A stretch of DNA of 64,000 bases from Strongylocentrotus purpuratus (GCF_000002235.5 NW_022145609.1:33482630-33546629), one strand, 5' to 3'. Shown: positions 1 through 11,896, counted from the first letter of the stretch. Program-made: numbers and translations. Notes: generated by a model from the sequence alone, not told the origin.

Positions 1-708
1 ACCATAGCCACTCACACTCTGCGTAACATGAAATGCGCTACTCATGTTTTGCGACGATTAAACAATGGGGCATAGGGGTAGAAAATTGAGAGAAAAAAAA
101 GAGTTAATGATCTGTTCATACTTTAATACAGCTTGCATCTTCATGTAAACATACATGTATGCCTCAACTCTTTCGTTCCATATGTTCACCTTGTCTTCTT
201 CAATCTAAAAGTTCCAAACATTTGACTGAGGATGGCTCATGTAAACAAATCAAATGAAGTTATAAAATGTGCATGGATTGACAAGAGGGGAAAATGCATT
301 TTCCTTGGTGTAGGTTAGTGAGGAGTCAAGAAACTGCATCCAATGATTTTATGCATAACAGACGTCAAAGTATCATTTTTAACTGATCCACAGCTATGTT
401 TCAGATATATAGTTATGAGCATTTCATCTTCGAACAATATTATTGTTGCATTATTTAGATTAAATCTATGAAATATGGCTCATGCCCCCCCCCCCCCCTA
501 ACAAAAAGACTGTATTCTCACAGTAACATTCTGAAAAGAAAAGGCTGATATTTTTATCTTATTTAAAGAAATACTTACAGGTGCTCATTCATTTGTAATT
601 AAGATCTCAGTATTAAAACATGGAAAGCAAAAGATAATATGAGAATATGATGGAACAGATAGGTCAATAAAATGATGAGCAGCACCTACTATCACGACCC
701 TTCCATAA
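1..708. other. Unique AT-rich DNA, no gene seen
   Basis: Nothing recognised on either strand apart from a C run at about 485-499. A GTAAGT splice-donor match on the minus strand ends at 579, but every frame of the short segments upstream of it has a stop just before the donor, so I do not call an exon. Confidence 0.5.
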
Positions 709-720
709 CCAAAGGTGCAG

Positions 721-957
721 GGGCACGATGGATCAACAAAAATCAAATACCAGCCACCTTGCGTGACGGATGGCATCTATTTGATGGGATATTCTACTGA
801 CTTGTCTTCTCGCTCCATCACGACACCTCTGACGGAACGGTCGAACACGGTCCCAGGCTTTAATATCCTCTCCTATAAAGGAATGTCACACAAACGGGCG
901 ACGAAGGAGCTTTATGTCAATGCGATGCCGTCGCTTCCAGGGTCTGCCGTTTGCTTA
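721..957 (+). CDS. Candidate terminal coding exon, unknown protein
   Basis: An open segment of 79 codons follows an acceptor-like GTGCAG at 715-720 and ends at TAA 958-960. It is much richer in CpG than the flanking AT-rich DNA, and its codons use mixed third bases as real coding DNA would. The translation is hydrophilic, with no membrane segment or motif that I know, and ends in SAVCL. An AATAAA at about 1560 could serve as a poly(A) signal for an untranslated tail of some 600 bases. Against it: the pyrimidine tract before the acceptor is weak, no upstream exon was found, and the minus strand is also partly open. It could equally be a conserved regulatory block. The protein family is not recognised. 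Confidence 0.28.
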
Positions 958-960
958 TAA

Positions 961-2160
961 TCCAGAGTAATTGATAATCGGATAATATCGTCTGCAGAAC
1001 CTTGGAGAATAATCAACAAAATTAGTTAATACTGTTGCCCTTTTCCTCTCTATGTTTTGCTTCTATTTCATTATCAATTTCCCATTTGATTAATTTTTAT
1101 TAACTTTTTATTCTTATCAATTACCTGATGGGCTGGCATTTGGGAAATTAATCAATTTTTCAGCACCATTTAATGAAATACCAGCTTTGATCGTTTAATT
1201 GAAAATATCAAAATGGAAATAAATAATTAATTTCCTGGATAGTGAAGCGATTGACAGTAGAAGTAATTTCTTCAAATAGGTTTGCCTACTGAGCTAGCTT
1301 CAAAATGATATATTTAGTGACAAGAAATCGTTTCAATTGAACTATTTGAACTATTGAAGTGGGGAAATTACTCTTATCCCACCAACAATCAAATGTATAC
1401 TAAAATGTTTGAATTGCACAGACAGCAGATATTTATTTTCATTTCATTGTGTTTACTTTGCTTTCCTGGATTGTGATTGTTTTAGTAGTTTGAAGGAGAC
1501 CCAACATTTGCTCTTACCACGAATGCTCTTGCCTTCATTTTGTCAATAGTATAGGGATGCAATAAAGTTTGAAGTTTAGGGTTGATGATACCCTTTGAAA
1601 ATATTTGTTATTCCTTCATATTTGTATTATATATTAATTCAGCTTCCCATTGCTATAAATTTGTATTTTCATCGGATAGGATCTTTAACTGTGATTGCTT
1701 TATAGGGGTTTAGAATAATACCCTAGCAACTTAAAAATGTTGTGCATAGCCCCTCCCATTCCAAACTATGTTGGGATGGATCAAATAATAGCATCTTCGC
1801 TCCCAAGCCTGTTTGCCTCCATATTGAAGAGGGCCGACTACCAATATTTGCCCTCTGTCTAAAGCCTGCTATGCTCTTTCTCTCTCTCTCCCTATCTTTC
1901 TCTCTTCTCTCTCGCTCTCTCCTGGCCAATTGTCATGTTGGTTGCTAAGAGATACCCATTTCAAAAGATTGGACTATGGTCCCGTTTAAGATCTAAAATC
2001 CATGATCCTCTCTCCCTTTCTCTCTATCCATGTTTGCTCTCTACTTTCAGGATTCCTTTTCTCTTTTTCCTTTTTTTTTCTTGAATGAAAAGTTTGCTCA
2101 GGGATTTATGGCCTCTGACCTCACTTGAATACAACATTTGTCTAAGATTTCAACAGCTTT
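961..2160. other. Unique AT-rich DNA with a CT microsatellite
   Basis: No gene seen. An imperfect CT repeat lies at about 1877-1925. The AATAAA at about 1560 is the only possible processing signal. Short open frames over the CT tract on both strands are composition artefacts. Confidence 0.5.
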
Positions 2161-2172
2161 TAGGTCTCTTTC

Positions 2173-2190
2173 CCTCACCCCCCCCCCCCT

Positions 2191-2226
<36 letters not shown>
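2173..2226. repeat. Poly-C followed by (CT)n microsatellite
   Basis: A run of about 14 C merges into an almost pure CT dinucleotide repeat of about 40 bp. Confidence 0.9.
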
Positions 2227-2227
<1 letters not shown>

Positions 2228-2816
2228 TCCCTCTGTCTACTCTTTTTCTCTTTAGGTTCCTCTATTTTTTCAACATCCCCACACCCTACCTCTCACTTTC
2301 CTCTTCTGTAGCCAACTAAAAAGGTAATTATAAATTAGCACGGTCAAATATACCATGAATTAATATAAAAAATTGATGCTTTCTTTTGAGAACATCACGC
2401 TGTTCATAGTTTCTAAAGGAGATTTCACAATATGGCTAGCACAGTAGACTATAACTCTCATTGAAAGAAAATAACACAACACACAAAGAACAGAGACTAC
2501 TAAACATGTACCTGTAGCTCTGGAATTAGTGGAAAGCTTTTAAAAAAAAGAAATTACTCCCCACATTCCATTCCACATGTTTGAGTAGTGAGTGCTATGA
2601 ACATACAGGGAGTTTTGCAATGGTATATCCACAGAATATTGTTATCATGAGGGGCATTTCACAGCCGTCAATCATTTCTTAATCCATGCATTGTACATAT
2701 TTGTACAGCAAACATAAACTATATCTCACCCTCCAAAATAATTGGCATTATTAGAAAATGAAAATATTGAGGCTCAAAGAATTGGAAATGTACATGTAAA
2801 TGCATCCATGAGACTA

Positions 2817-3146
2817 GACATACAGACATAAAATATGTGATGGTAAATCAATGTATAATAAACACAAAAACTACCAGGATTTGTGTTTACATTTACAATT
2901 GAAAAAGAGCCATTATGCTCTCATTCTATTGGATGTTATTTTTTCTTACCAGACCCGTTTCTTATTTAGCTTTCAAAAGCAGACATGCAGACTTGTGATG
3001 GTAGTCAATGTACAATAAACACAAAAAAACACCAAGATTTGTGTTACCAGTTACAATTGAAAAAGAGCCATGATCCTCCCATTCTTTATAATGGATGTTA
3101 CATCTTCTTAATACCAGACCTCTTTCTTATTCAGCTTTCAAAAGCT
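2817..3146 (+). repeat. Diverged tandem duplication, unit about 165 bp
   Basis: Two head-to-tail copies, about 2817-2980 and 2981-3146. Both start with AGACAT-CAGAC, share GTGATGGTA, AATAAACACAAAAA, TACAATTGAAAAAGAGCCAT and a TCTTATT-AGCTTTCAAAAGC ending. Scattered substitutions and small indels show the duplication is not recent. No coding potential is seen. Confidence 0.75.
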
Positions 3147-3693
3147 CTTTTGGAGTTTCCAGAGTCTTCTCTGCCCCCCCCCCCCCCCCATTTTCATTTT
3201 CTTTATTGATGGTAATGTTGCATCATGCACATACATAGGTAAAATCAAACAGCCCCACCTTCATCAATAATAGAACAACATACACGTAAGTGTTTATTCT
3301 GCAAGCAGTGCCATGCAACCTGAGCTAACAGGCAAACAATGAACTGTATGCTCCTTATTGTCTCTCCCTTTCTATTTGTCATAGACTGAAGCCTGGGGGA
3401 GAATCCCTTTTGTCATATCTTCTGGCTTGACTTGTGATTCTCTGTCCTACTTTCTCAAGCTACTTTACTCCTCTTTGCTGCATGGTTGACCATGGAGGTG
3501 AATCCAAAATGGAAAGCTGAAGTCATTTCAGTTTAGCGCAAGATAGGAAGTAATTTTTCTTGTCATTGATTCATTCCACAATCACTTTCCATCTCTCCTG
3601 AAACCCCTGTCTCTTTCATTTGCTCATTTACGTTCTGAACTTCCCTTTATCTCTATAATCCTCCTTTCTGTTTGTTCTTCTGTTCTTTCTTTG

Positions 3694-4044
3694 CCCCCCC
3701 CCCCCTCTAAAAAAACCTTTCACCCCCTTCCCTTATCTCTTTCTCCTCTATCTCTTTCTCCTCCATCTCTTTCTCTCTATCTCTTTCTCTCTATCTCTTT
3801 CTCCTCTATCTCTTTCTCCTCTATCTCTTTCTCCTCTATCTCTTTCTCCTCCATCTCTGTCTCTCTATCTCTTTCTCTCTATCTCTTTCTCTTCTATCTC
3901 TTTCTCCTCCATCTCTTTCTCTCTATCTCTATCTCTTTCTCCTCTATCTCTTTCTCCTGCATCTCTTTCTCTCTATCTCTTTCTCTCTATCTCTTTCTCT
4001 CCTATCCCTATCTCTCTCCCCCTCCCCCCCCCCAAAAAAAAAAA
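3694..4044. repeat. CTCTTTCTCC-type pyrimidine minisatellite
   Basis: A C run opens about 330 bp of near-pure pyrimidine made of CTATCTCTTTCTC and CCTCTATCTCTTTCT variants. It ends in a C run joined to an A run at 4024-4044. The 149-codon plus-strand frame over it is a Ser/Leu/Phe-rich translation of the repeat, not a gene. Confidence 0.92.
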
Positions 4045-4140
4045 CACCCAGATATCTCTCTCTCTTTCCCTCAATCTGTGTTCCTTTCCCCTCCTTCACT
4101 TTGTACCAAATTAACGGGATACTTTTTTTTAATAATCTAA

Positions 4141-5300
4141 GTAAAATTTACTTTGTCTTATTCTGAAATGTATCAGTTGCTATCTACTTTAGATCAACAT
4201 GTTCTTTCCACTTAAGTGCCCTGGTATTTTCTAGGGGAAAAAAGTGTACATTATGTAAAGTATGGAAAATAAGAACTAATACATAAGAAAAGCTTTTAAA
4301 AGCTTTTTATACACCTGATCAATCAGTCTGGCATACTTCCTTCACAAACAAACATAAGATGATCCATCAATTTGTCTCTATTTAGGTTAGAGGGACCGAG
4401 AGATTTCAGCCTCCACAAAATGCAATGTGGTGGGACTGAACACATTTCTTGCCATGACATCTTTATTCCTCGTGACAGAATCATGACGTTAAAGGATTCA
4501 CAGTAATTATTTTGCAATATATTCATTTTCAGGTATTATTCAATTTCACTGAATTTCTGATTAATATACCTCAGATAAAAAAAAATTCACTATGCTAAAA
4601 GGAATGATTTTTTTAATTTTAATCACAAGAATATTCAGACCAATGTACGTGATATACATGAACTGACAGATTAAAAGAGGTGCTGGAAGCTTTCAGGCGT
4701 CTACCACGACACCAAAAGGATAGGATGGGACTGAATGGCCAGTCATAATCCATACACCCAGGTCAATATGATGGGACTGCATGGGATAATCAAGCTTGTC
4801 ATAGCTGATCCCTTGTCATAAACACTGTTTTCTTTTTGTAATTACCTTGGACAGGATTTCTGGATTGGTTCATCTGGAATAACCATTACTATCTCCATCT
4901 TTTGAGGGGTGGCGACTGGTGAGGCACAAAGACCATCTGTGCTGTAAATTTTGGATTGGGCAAAATTGACACCTCTTTTCAAGAAAGGATTTTATTCTTC
5001 TCTCACTTTTCATCAATGTCTCATTTCTTACTTATTCATTTATTATCCTATCCTCATCCTCCACAGATAACTCACATTATTTTACAGATGAAGTATCAAA
5101 CTACAAAAGAATTCAAAGTGTTTATTCCCATGTTGATGAATTTCTCTAAAAGGTACATGTAATCCAAGAGAATTTGTAATTTTCAAAAAGTATTTATAAA
5201 ATGACCAAAAAGATTCAAAACCTGTAAAAGTCATCATCTTCCAAGTTTAATTTCGTTCAAGTGCATGTCGATTTCATGTTGTGGAAATGGTACATTTTGA
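4141..5300. other. Unique DNA, no gene supported
   Basis: Mostly AT-rich. A pyrimidine tract with CAG at 4854 and a GTGAGG at 4919 bracket a 64-base segment open in one frame. That is too short and too ordinary to call an exon. Confidence 0.45.
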
Positions 5301-5544
5301 TATTTGTCATGTCCAAACAAAAGACCTAAAAAAATAGGCATTCAGGGCCATTCACCTTTACACATACAATACTCATACCCAAGTAGTACTTCTTCAGGCA
5401 GTATCTACCCGACAGAAGTGCTTCTTGATATGATAATTACCATCTTATCTTCACCCCAGCCCATCACCCATCCTGCCAAATCAGAGCACTCATCACCCAC
5501 CCATCATCCACCATCCAAGGGACATTCAGACATGGGATGCTTAC

Positions 5545-5749
5545 AGACGGAAGACAAAAGAACCCTAAACATCTGTATCATGTGTGGACGACCCCGCGGG
5601 GGATCAATCGCGACCACTTTAATTGCAATTTGACGAGACATCTTACTCCGTCGAGCACATGTCAAGCCTGGGTAGGACCCGCGGTTGAGCATGGCCGATC
5701 GTGGGGTCCCAAAATTGCAGCCGTGCACCGCTTCGATGCACACGGCCGG
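5545..5749 (-). CDS. Candidate internal exon, unknown protein
   Basis: On the minus strand a pyrimidine-rich tract and AG (5751-5750) precede a 205-base CpG-dense segment that ends at GTAAGC (5544-5539). One frame is open throughout (68 codons, phase 0 in, phase 1 out). CpG density rises and falls with the proposed exon ends, which is the main argument. A stretch reading ARRSKMSRQIAIKVVAID faintly recalls the VAIK strand of protein kinases, but the preceding glycine loop does not fit and I give this little weight. The plus strand is open here too (5537-5863), so an enhancer or a plus-strand exon are equally possible. Confidence 0.22.
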
Positions 5750-6189
5750 CTCATGGGTAAAATGGAAAAGCAGATGTTCAGACATGATCATCATATTTTG
5801 GGGGGTAGCAACATGACCAGAAGGCACATACATGTAAAGATACTTGTGGGACTACACCTATGAAATGTATGCATGATCTTTGGTTGTTTAAGTGTACAAG
5901 TGTTCAATACCTTACACAGTCAGCATATCAATATCCCTCTGGGTGCAAATCAATGATATGTGTATTCATTGTGCAATTACTGAATAAATTGTTCAGTTGA
6001 TACAGTGCACAGGAGGGAGGGTTGTGTATTAGTATTCAAAGGCTTCTCAAGTGAGGTACGAGAAAGCACTTACGGTAAATCTTTCAATATATTCACATGC
6101 CCAGTTACATATTTCATCAGTCTCATAGCACTTTCCATCTACAGGTAATAGTATCAACTCAGAATGGTGATCTAACAAAATTCCAAGAT

Positions 6190-6392
6190 TTAAGTGGGAC
6201 TGCACTACTTATACTGTACATGTAGCTACTTGCGCTCTCTATATATGTAGCAAACAATGCCAAAGCGGTACCTGTTAGTCTCCCATGGTCCCCTTTTTCT
6301 TATGTTAATTGAGAGCTGATTTGATGAGATAACCACCTGTCAGTGACCAAGCAGGGAGGTCTAATCCCTCCTGGTCAAACTAGAGCAGACAG
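6190..6392 (+). mobile_element. Dispersed repeat copy 1 (related to 56130-56313)
   Basis: About 200 bp that aligns end to end with an insertion inside a satellite monomer at 56130-56313: shared ACTGCACTACTT, AGCTACTTGCGC, CAAACAATGCC, TTTTTCTTATGTTAA, GAGATAACCACCTGTC, AGTGACC and GGTCTAATCC. This copy has an extra 13 bp with TACATGTA near its start and is followed by a short ATT repeat. No terminal inverted repeat is obvious, so the class is undetermined. Confidence 0.7.
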
Positions 6393-6612
6393 TTATCAAA
6401 AGAAACAGTTATTATTATTATTATTTCCCTCAACCTCATCCTCTCCCCATCCACCCCTCCCTCCCACACAACCTGTTTGAGCCCATTCTCCCCGAGCCTC
6501 GCTTACAAATTAGCATCCACTACTAATTACAAGCAAAGTATCCCCTCTGTTTCAGCCCAGCAGTGACTATCCATGCACATCTATTTGTCGTTTAATCATT
6601 CTTCTTCCCCAG

Positions 6613-6751
6613 GGTTAATAAAGCCTCGACTCCGACATCACGTACGGACAAACAATACGACGACCCACCGACGGGTCAGACGATTCATGATTTCATATAT
6701 TCCGCGGAGGAAAGCAACATATGGACCTTGGCAGGGAGGAAAAGAGCATGA
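6613..6751 (+). CDS. Candidate terminal exon, unknown protein
   Basis: A strong acceptor (long pyrimidine tract then CCCCAG, AG at 6611-6612) opens a CpG-rich segment. In phase 1, 45 codons (6614-6748) run to TGA 6749-6751. The sequence is polar, includes TDKQYDDPPTGQTIHDFIYS, and has a natural-looking residue mix; a second frame is also open to 6761. No donor GT occurs before the stop, so it would have to be a last exon; AATAAA at 6941-6946 would suit. Coding status is uncertain: such CpG-rich blocks with TAAT-like sites can also be conserved enhancers. No family is recognised. Confidence 0.27.
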
Positions 6752-6959
6752 AACTAATTAAGACTGAAAGTAGCGGCTCGGTTATTTGTCCGGTGATAGC
6801 ATTTTCCTCTTTCCGGAGATTTTATCTCATTTCTTTCTTGCATCATTGCTGTCCACGATATGCTTCATGACAGCAGATTATATCAGTATAATGATGATCA
6901 GCAGAAGAGATACTAGTGAACTAAAATTTGCTCTGTGTTAAATAAAAACTTTCAAGAAT

Positions 6960-9110
6960 TTTATTGGATAGAACAAAACAATGTTGTATTACTGTGACAA
7001 AGAGGAATTTTTAAATGAATATATTCTGAAGGTTCTCATAAGCTAAAATGGACTTGAATATTTAGTCCAATGATTTTAATGCAGTGAAAAGCATTGATGA
7101 GAATTCTCTTTTAGGGACTCTCTTTAATCATGGTGGCTTTTTAGACTTTGAGAGAACATTACTATCAGCACATTTTTATTTTTAATTATTTAAGAGAAAT
7201 TATACAAACTAAGCAAGAGTAGCTTAATTACTGTTAACTAATAATGCCACAAAAATGATTACATCAAACACCAAACAGGGCTGGACATGAACAGCTGTCA
7301 GATACACTCTTTGACTAACAAATTCACTTTGGGCACTTCAAATGTCCCCCTCCCCCCCCCCCCCCACCCCTCTTCATTTTGATTTGAAGCCCTCGGAATA
7401 AAGCCTTGTATCTCTGCATAGAATTGTATTATGTGTAGCTATAGTAAAAACTTGCCTCTGACACCACCTGTCTATTAAGAGTACCAAAGACCTTTCTTTT
7501 AAAATTTCCCTTGAATAATATGTTACACTGGTAAAGAAGGGCAACCTGCCTATGAAGAAATCTTTTTCCTTGGGCAGTCTTTACAGACAGGTTAGCTGGT
7601 TGTTTAGGTTAAGGTGTTCAGAGTAGTAACAAATCATTTGCAAAGCTAGATATGATATCCTTCGACTCAAAGCAACTGCCTTTCTGTTAATGGATTGATC
7701 ACATTCCAGGTCCCTATGAGATTTGTTGAGCCCCGGGAGGAATAGCAAGTGCATTAAATCCCACTCCCGCTTGACATGCCCCGCCATTGTTTTATCAAAA
7801 TATTTACGGGATGCCGAAACAAACTATCATTCTGAGAAGCATCCGAAATACACATGCCCTATCATCAGCACCTGATGTGGAAGTAGCTGGTCGTAAGCCA
7901 GCACTAGGCCGCGGGAGGGGTTGTGTGGGGAGACTGGGTAGGGATGTGTGTGGGCGATTCCTCTTTAGGGCAGGTAGGGGTTTCAGGCAGACTCTCTTTC
8001 TCTCTCTCTCTAGCTCTCTCTAGCTCTCTCAGACGAACACTTTGAACCAACGCATGGCAATAATCATAACAGTATTGGGAACTATGATTGAAAAGTGATG
8101 ACGTGCATGTGGCCAGGAAATGGCAGCCTCTCACAGCACTTATGTCACATACTCATCAAAAACTAACAACGTTGGAAGTGCCTGCTGAAATCACCCTTAA
8201 ATTACTAAACAAGGAAAAAAAGGGCCAGGTATTCAATTCCAGTGGAGAAAATGAGTTTTTTAAGAACACATTTCTATTTGTTCGGAAAGAGGAATGGATC
8301 TTACAGCCTGGAATACTCAGAATCTTGCAAACCAATACAAACTTGAATGGACTTAATTGAATCCTCGCTTTACACACCCGCAACAGATCGATGGTAGTCG
8401 AACCAGTGAATGACACAGATCGTACATGAAGAATACTGCTTAGCACGTGAGGTGCATAATTAAAGTGCCTCCAACACTATCACTGCCAGGCTCCAGCAAG
8501 AAATAAATGGCTACTGTGGAGACGCAGATGCAAAGCTATTCAACGCCAGAAAGGCGTCATCCTATCAAACAGTTCCTACATTGTCCGCAGTTGCGTTTGC
8601 CCGTGATACGTGTTCCATCTTCATGGTTAAGTTGCGCACTGGCCAGGTGTTTTGGCTTTAATACCTCTTTACTATTTTGATTTATTCAGAGAGACTTTAA
8701 TAGCCTTTCATTGCCAGATGAACACATTCTTTTTAGTGAAGGTATTACATGAGGGTGTCAGCTGTTTCATTGTGAACCATCACTTCATCGTCAATATTTC
8801 ATCACCAAACACTGACCACTTCAAGCCTAATGCCAGGTGGAAATACATCCAAGTAAACAAATAACAAGTCAGCCTCAAAACTTTGATATAAAATAGTAAG
8901 CTGTTAGTCCCAATTACTCTTCAAATCAAGGCATCTCTTTCCATGCTTCATTTGTGGTTTTACGTCTTAGCAAAACACATGACTGCACATGCCTATACAT
9001 GCCGATTTAAAATTAATTTAACCGATTGACAGACTTCAAAATCAGGTCTCGCTTTTAATGGCATTCAAACTTCTTTCAATCGAATTTGGAGCAGTAGCTC
9101 ATTCCATTCT
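6960..9110. other. Unique DNA, no gene supported
   Basis: Holds a C run at 7347-7365 and a small CT repeat near 8000-8030 overlapping a GC-richer patch at 7890-7990. Several 60 to 96 codon frames occur on both strands (for example 8088-8446), but I see no splice context or known motif. Confidence 0.45.
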
Positions 9111-9119
9111 TTCCCCTAG

Positions 9120-9376
9120 AATACAATAAAAGACCATTGATAGCATCACGTACAAATATCATCTTCAAGACTACGGGAAAGGAAGGGGAAGGGAGTTGCA
9201 ATCATGCTTTCTTCATCACATTAAGGATCGTCTCGGCTGGCATCGTGCACTGTGGAAAGCAAGTCAACCAATCGCTGCTGCGCAGTCAAGCGCGAGTCGT
9301 TATGCGGCGTCAATCTAAATCACATTACTTCCCGATCACACTAAATGCTTATGAAATATATAATCCGGTGCTATGA
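9120..9376 (+). CDS. Candidate exon, unknown protein
   Basis: A good acceptor (CATTCTTTCCCCTAG, AG at 9118-9119) is followed by one frame open for about 85 codons to TGA 9374-9376. CpG is concentrated in 9220-9320. The translation is basic and Ser/Arg-rich with no recognisable domain or membrane segment. No clear downstream donor was seen. It may be a real terminal exon, or chance openness in a GC-richer block; the other two frames close quickly. Confidence 0.22.
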
Positions 9377-9426
9377 AAATTGGATTGCTCACGATTCTAC
9401 CTTAAATAATTCTGGGGCCTCATTGC

Positions 9427-9790
9427 AACCCCCCCCCCCCCTTTCCCAAATCTAATTTCTAATGATTATGTTGCAGTGATTCTCATTTTCGGGAAGAGGG
9501 GGGATGAGGATTTCTTTCTCCATGAGCTTGCTAATCTGTGGTGGAATTTCTGGCTCATACAATTGGCAAATTGGCAACATCACTCCTCGAAAGGGAGGCG
9601 ACACAGTATTAATGGAGCACAGGCTAATTCTGTTATTGATCAGAAGAGTAGCTGGAAAATGGTCATGCAACCTTTTGCAAGATGCAAATGCAATCACATC
9701 GTCCAGAGTATTAAAAGCATTGCCATACTTTCTCATTGCCATATTGAACTCCATGTAACTTTAGTTGGAAAAAATGAACAAATATAATAG
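9427..9790. other. Stop-poor unique block open on both strands
   Basis: After a C run at 9429-9440, frames of about 100 codons are open on both strands at 9452-9787. No splice signals or motifs decide between them. A direct repeat TTGGCAAATTGGCAAC lies near 9560. I treat it as unassigned. Confidence 0.35.
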
Positions 9791-10072
9791 ATGGCTTTGG
9801 AAACATAAATACTTTAAACAAAATATGTTGAATTTGACATTAAAAAACAATAATAAACACAGAACATTAAAAGATTGTTTTGAATATTAGGGTGATGAAT
9901 ATCATCAAAGGGTACATTATAATTTCCATTATCTACATATAATGACTTATTTGTCTACTTCATTATTCTAGATTTTGATGAAATAAAGCAGCATTGTTAA
10001 TGTTACCTAAATTTATCTCTACCTAGGTCTCTACCAACTGTACATGTACATATAGATTGCATTTATATACAT

Positions 10073-10469
10073 GGGCAATTCCACGGTAACGGAAGGACAC
10101 TCAGACAAGATTTTTGAACTTCAGGTTCATACTAAAAGAAATGTTTTATTAGTATGTATTAAACTATGGGGAACAAAATGTGTTTCAGTCAAGTGGGAAG
10201 CTTCATCAACTTCACAAAGTTTGGATAAACACTAATTAACTGGAAAAACCATGTCCATTTTTATGTCCTTCCGTTACCGAGATAATTAATATGCACATTC
10301 TTAAACTACTTAACTATAATGACAATTTTTTGTGTGAAAATTAAAGGCACTTATATAGGTATTATATCTATACTGTTTCACATCTTATACTAATAAAACA
10401 GTTCTTTTAGTATGAACCTGAAGTTCAAAAATCTTGTCTGAGTGTCCTTCCGTTACCGTGGAATTGCCC
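10073..10469. mobile_element. MITE with 83 bp inverted repeats
   Basis: A 397 bp element whose first and last 83 bases are inverted copies with a single mismatch, beginning GGGCAATTCCACGGTAACGG. It is flanked by the 4 bp direct repeat ACAT (10069-10072 and 10470-10473), a probable target duplication. The motif GTCCTTCCGTTACCG found in the ends is repeated once in the interior near 10265. There is no coding capacity, so it is non-autonomous. The near-perfect arms imply a young insertion. A 4 bp duplication narrows the superfamily but I cannot assign it. Confidence 0.9.
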
Positions 10470-10680
10470 ACATGCCAACATTTGAAAATCAGAAATCTGT
10501 ACAAATTATGCTATTTTCAAAAAAAGAGGAACAATCCTAACTCTCCTATTCAATACTACAGACAAATTTGTACAGGAAGAGGAACACCTGCATTAAAATT
10601 ATAATTATCTTCTCCCAAAAGAGGAATGTTCCTCTTTAATCTGAACAGTTGGCATGTATGCATAAGTATTGATTCCTCTG

Positions 10681-10685
<5 letters not shown>

Positions 10686-10730
<45 letters not shown>
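10686..10730. repeat. (CT)n microsatellite
   Basis: About 40 bp of nearly pure CT dinucleotides. Confidence 0.95.
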
Positions 10731-11069
10731 CAAATGTATGTCTCCTTCTTTTGCTCATTCTTATCTACAAAATCTCTCGCACGTATTCCTTTCTGTTCCA
10801 ATTTTTTTTACAGGTGACTGTAGCGTCACATTCATGCTATGAAGGAGATTACATAGTGCCCCTTATAATCCCCTTGAGATAATCTCCTTTAATCTCATTT
10901 CAAGGCAAATTTTGAAGTATTTAAAAAAAAATCAAAAAAGAAGACCTCCACAGTCCGTGTGAAATCACACTGATCAACCCTTACATTTATTTTAAAAAGA
11001 CAATAATTTCTGTTTCCAGGAAATGTACAAGTATACCGGTACCTATCTTATACTGCCATTTATCAGCTA

Positions 11070-11093
11070 AAATCAAATCAAATCAAATCAAAT
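11070..11093. repeat. (AATCA)n short tandem repeat
   Basis: About five copies of AATCA. The complementary pentamer forms a similar array at 40655-40688; such pentamers often mark the tail of degraded LINEs or SINEs, but no element body is seen here. Confidence 0.7.
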
Positions 11094-11455
11094 CTGAAAT
11101 ACATTCTGGTAGGTCTAAGAATACTCTAAAAAAGCATTACCCAACATGCAATTTATAGCTGGAGGGGGGGGGGGCCTTGGAAACACTTAAATAATCCTTG
11201 GGATTATGTGCATTGTATGTAGTAGAAAACTCACTTACATAACTGAAATCCTCTTCTTCAGATTTATGTTTGGACTTCTGCTTAAAATCTTAACAGGGGG
11301 ATTTTGAGATGTCACTTTTTTTGCTTCATAATATGCTTTCCATCATGCTCAACAGATCGATTCAAATAGAATTGTTTTGGCATCAAATCATTGGGTTGAC
11401 AACTTGGACAACTGTGTGCAAGCAAACGCCACTCAGGCTTTCATTCTTCTGATAG

Positions 11456-11583
11456 CGCCATCATCGCAAAAGAAGTTTTGTCAACATCTCTGTGTTCATG
11501 GTCTCCATGACGATGATGGCTAGCATCATCCCTACTGTTCTATTATTGATAGCGTTCTCCATCAACGGCGGATGTCATGAAGA
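11456..11583 (+). CDS. Weak candidate exon with a hydrophobic stretch
   Basis: After TTCTTCTGATAG (AG at 11454-11455) one frame is open for 43 codons, with a GTAATT donor-like site at 11584. The translation contains a run of about 25 mostly hydrophobic residues (VFMVSMTMMASIIPTVLLLI) that could be a membrane segment. The acceptor tract is short, and another frame is also open through the acceptor. Probably part of a conserved non-coding block, but worth a search. Confidence 0.15.
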
Positions 11584-11896
11584 GTAATTTTGCCCATTAT
11601 TCTCTTTTTATTGCTGCTTCAAACACGCAAAATATCAATAACTTCTATCGCCACCTGCATCTTCATATAATCTTGTTTTATCTCTTTAAGTTTATACAGC
11701 CTACTCTCCGGCTTTTATTGTGAGGAGATAAACTTGAAGTTTATTAATATCTATGACAGTCTTGAGTTACATCCTTTAAATCTTGTAAAATTCTAAATTG
11801 TCAGATCTATTTTTCATCATTATCATCTCCACCAGCATGAGAAGTATCACGTATTTAGGTTTCATCTTCAAACCATTATACCTAGCAGCATCATCT

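Noticed and set aside
3691-4140. 149-codon Ser/Leu/Phe-rich frame
   Set aside because: Pyrimidine minisatellite without stops.
4855-4918. 64-base micro-exon between CAG and GTGAGG on the plus strand
   Set aside because: Open in one frame only and too short to separate from chance.
5504-5833. Protein kinase N-lobe
   Set aside because: IAIKVV recalls VAIK, but the glycine-rich loop spacing is wrong and no other kinase motif is present.
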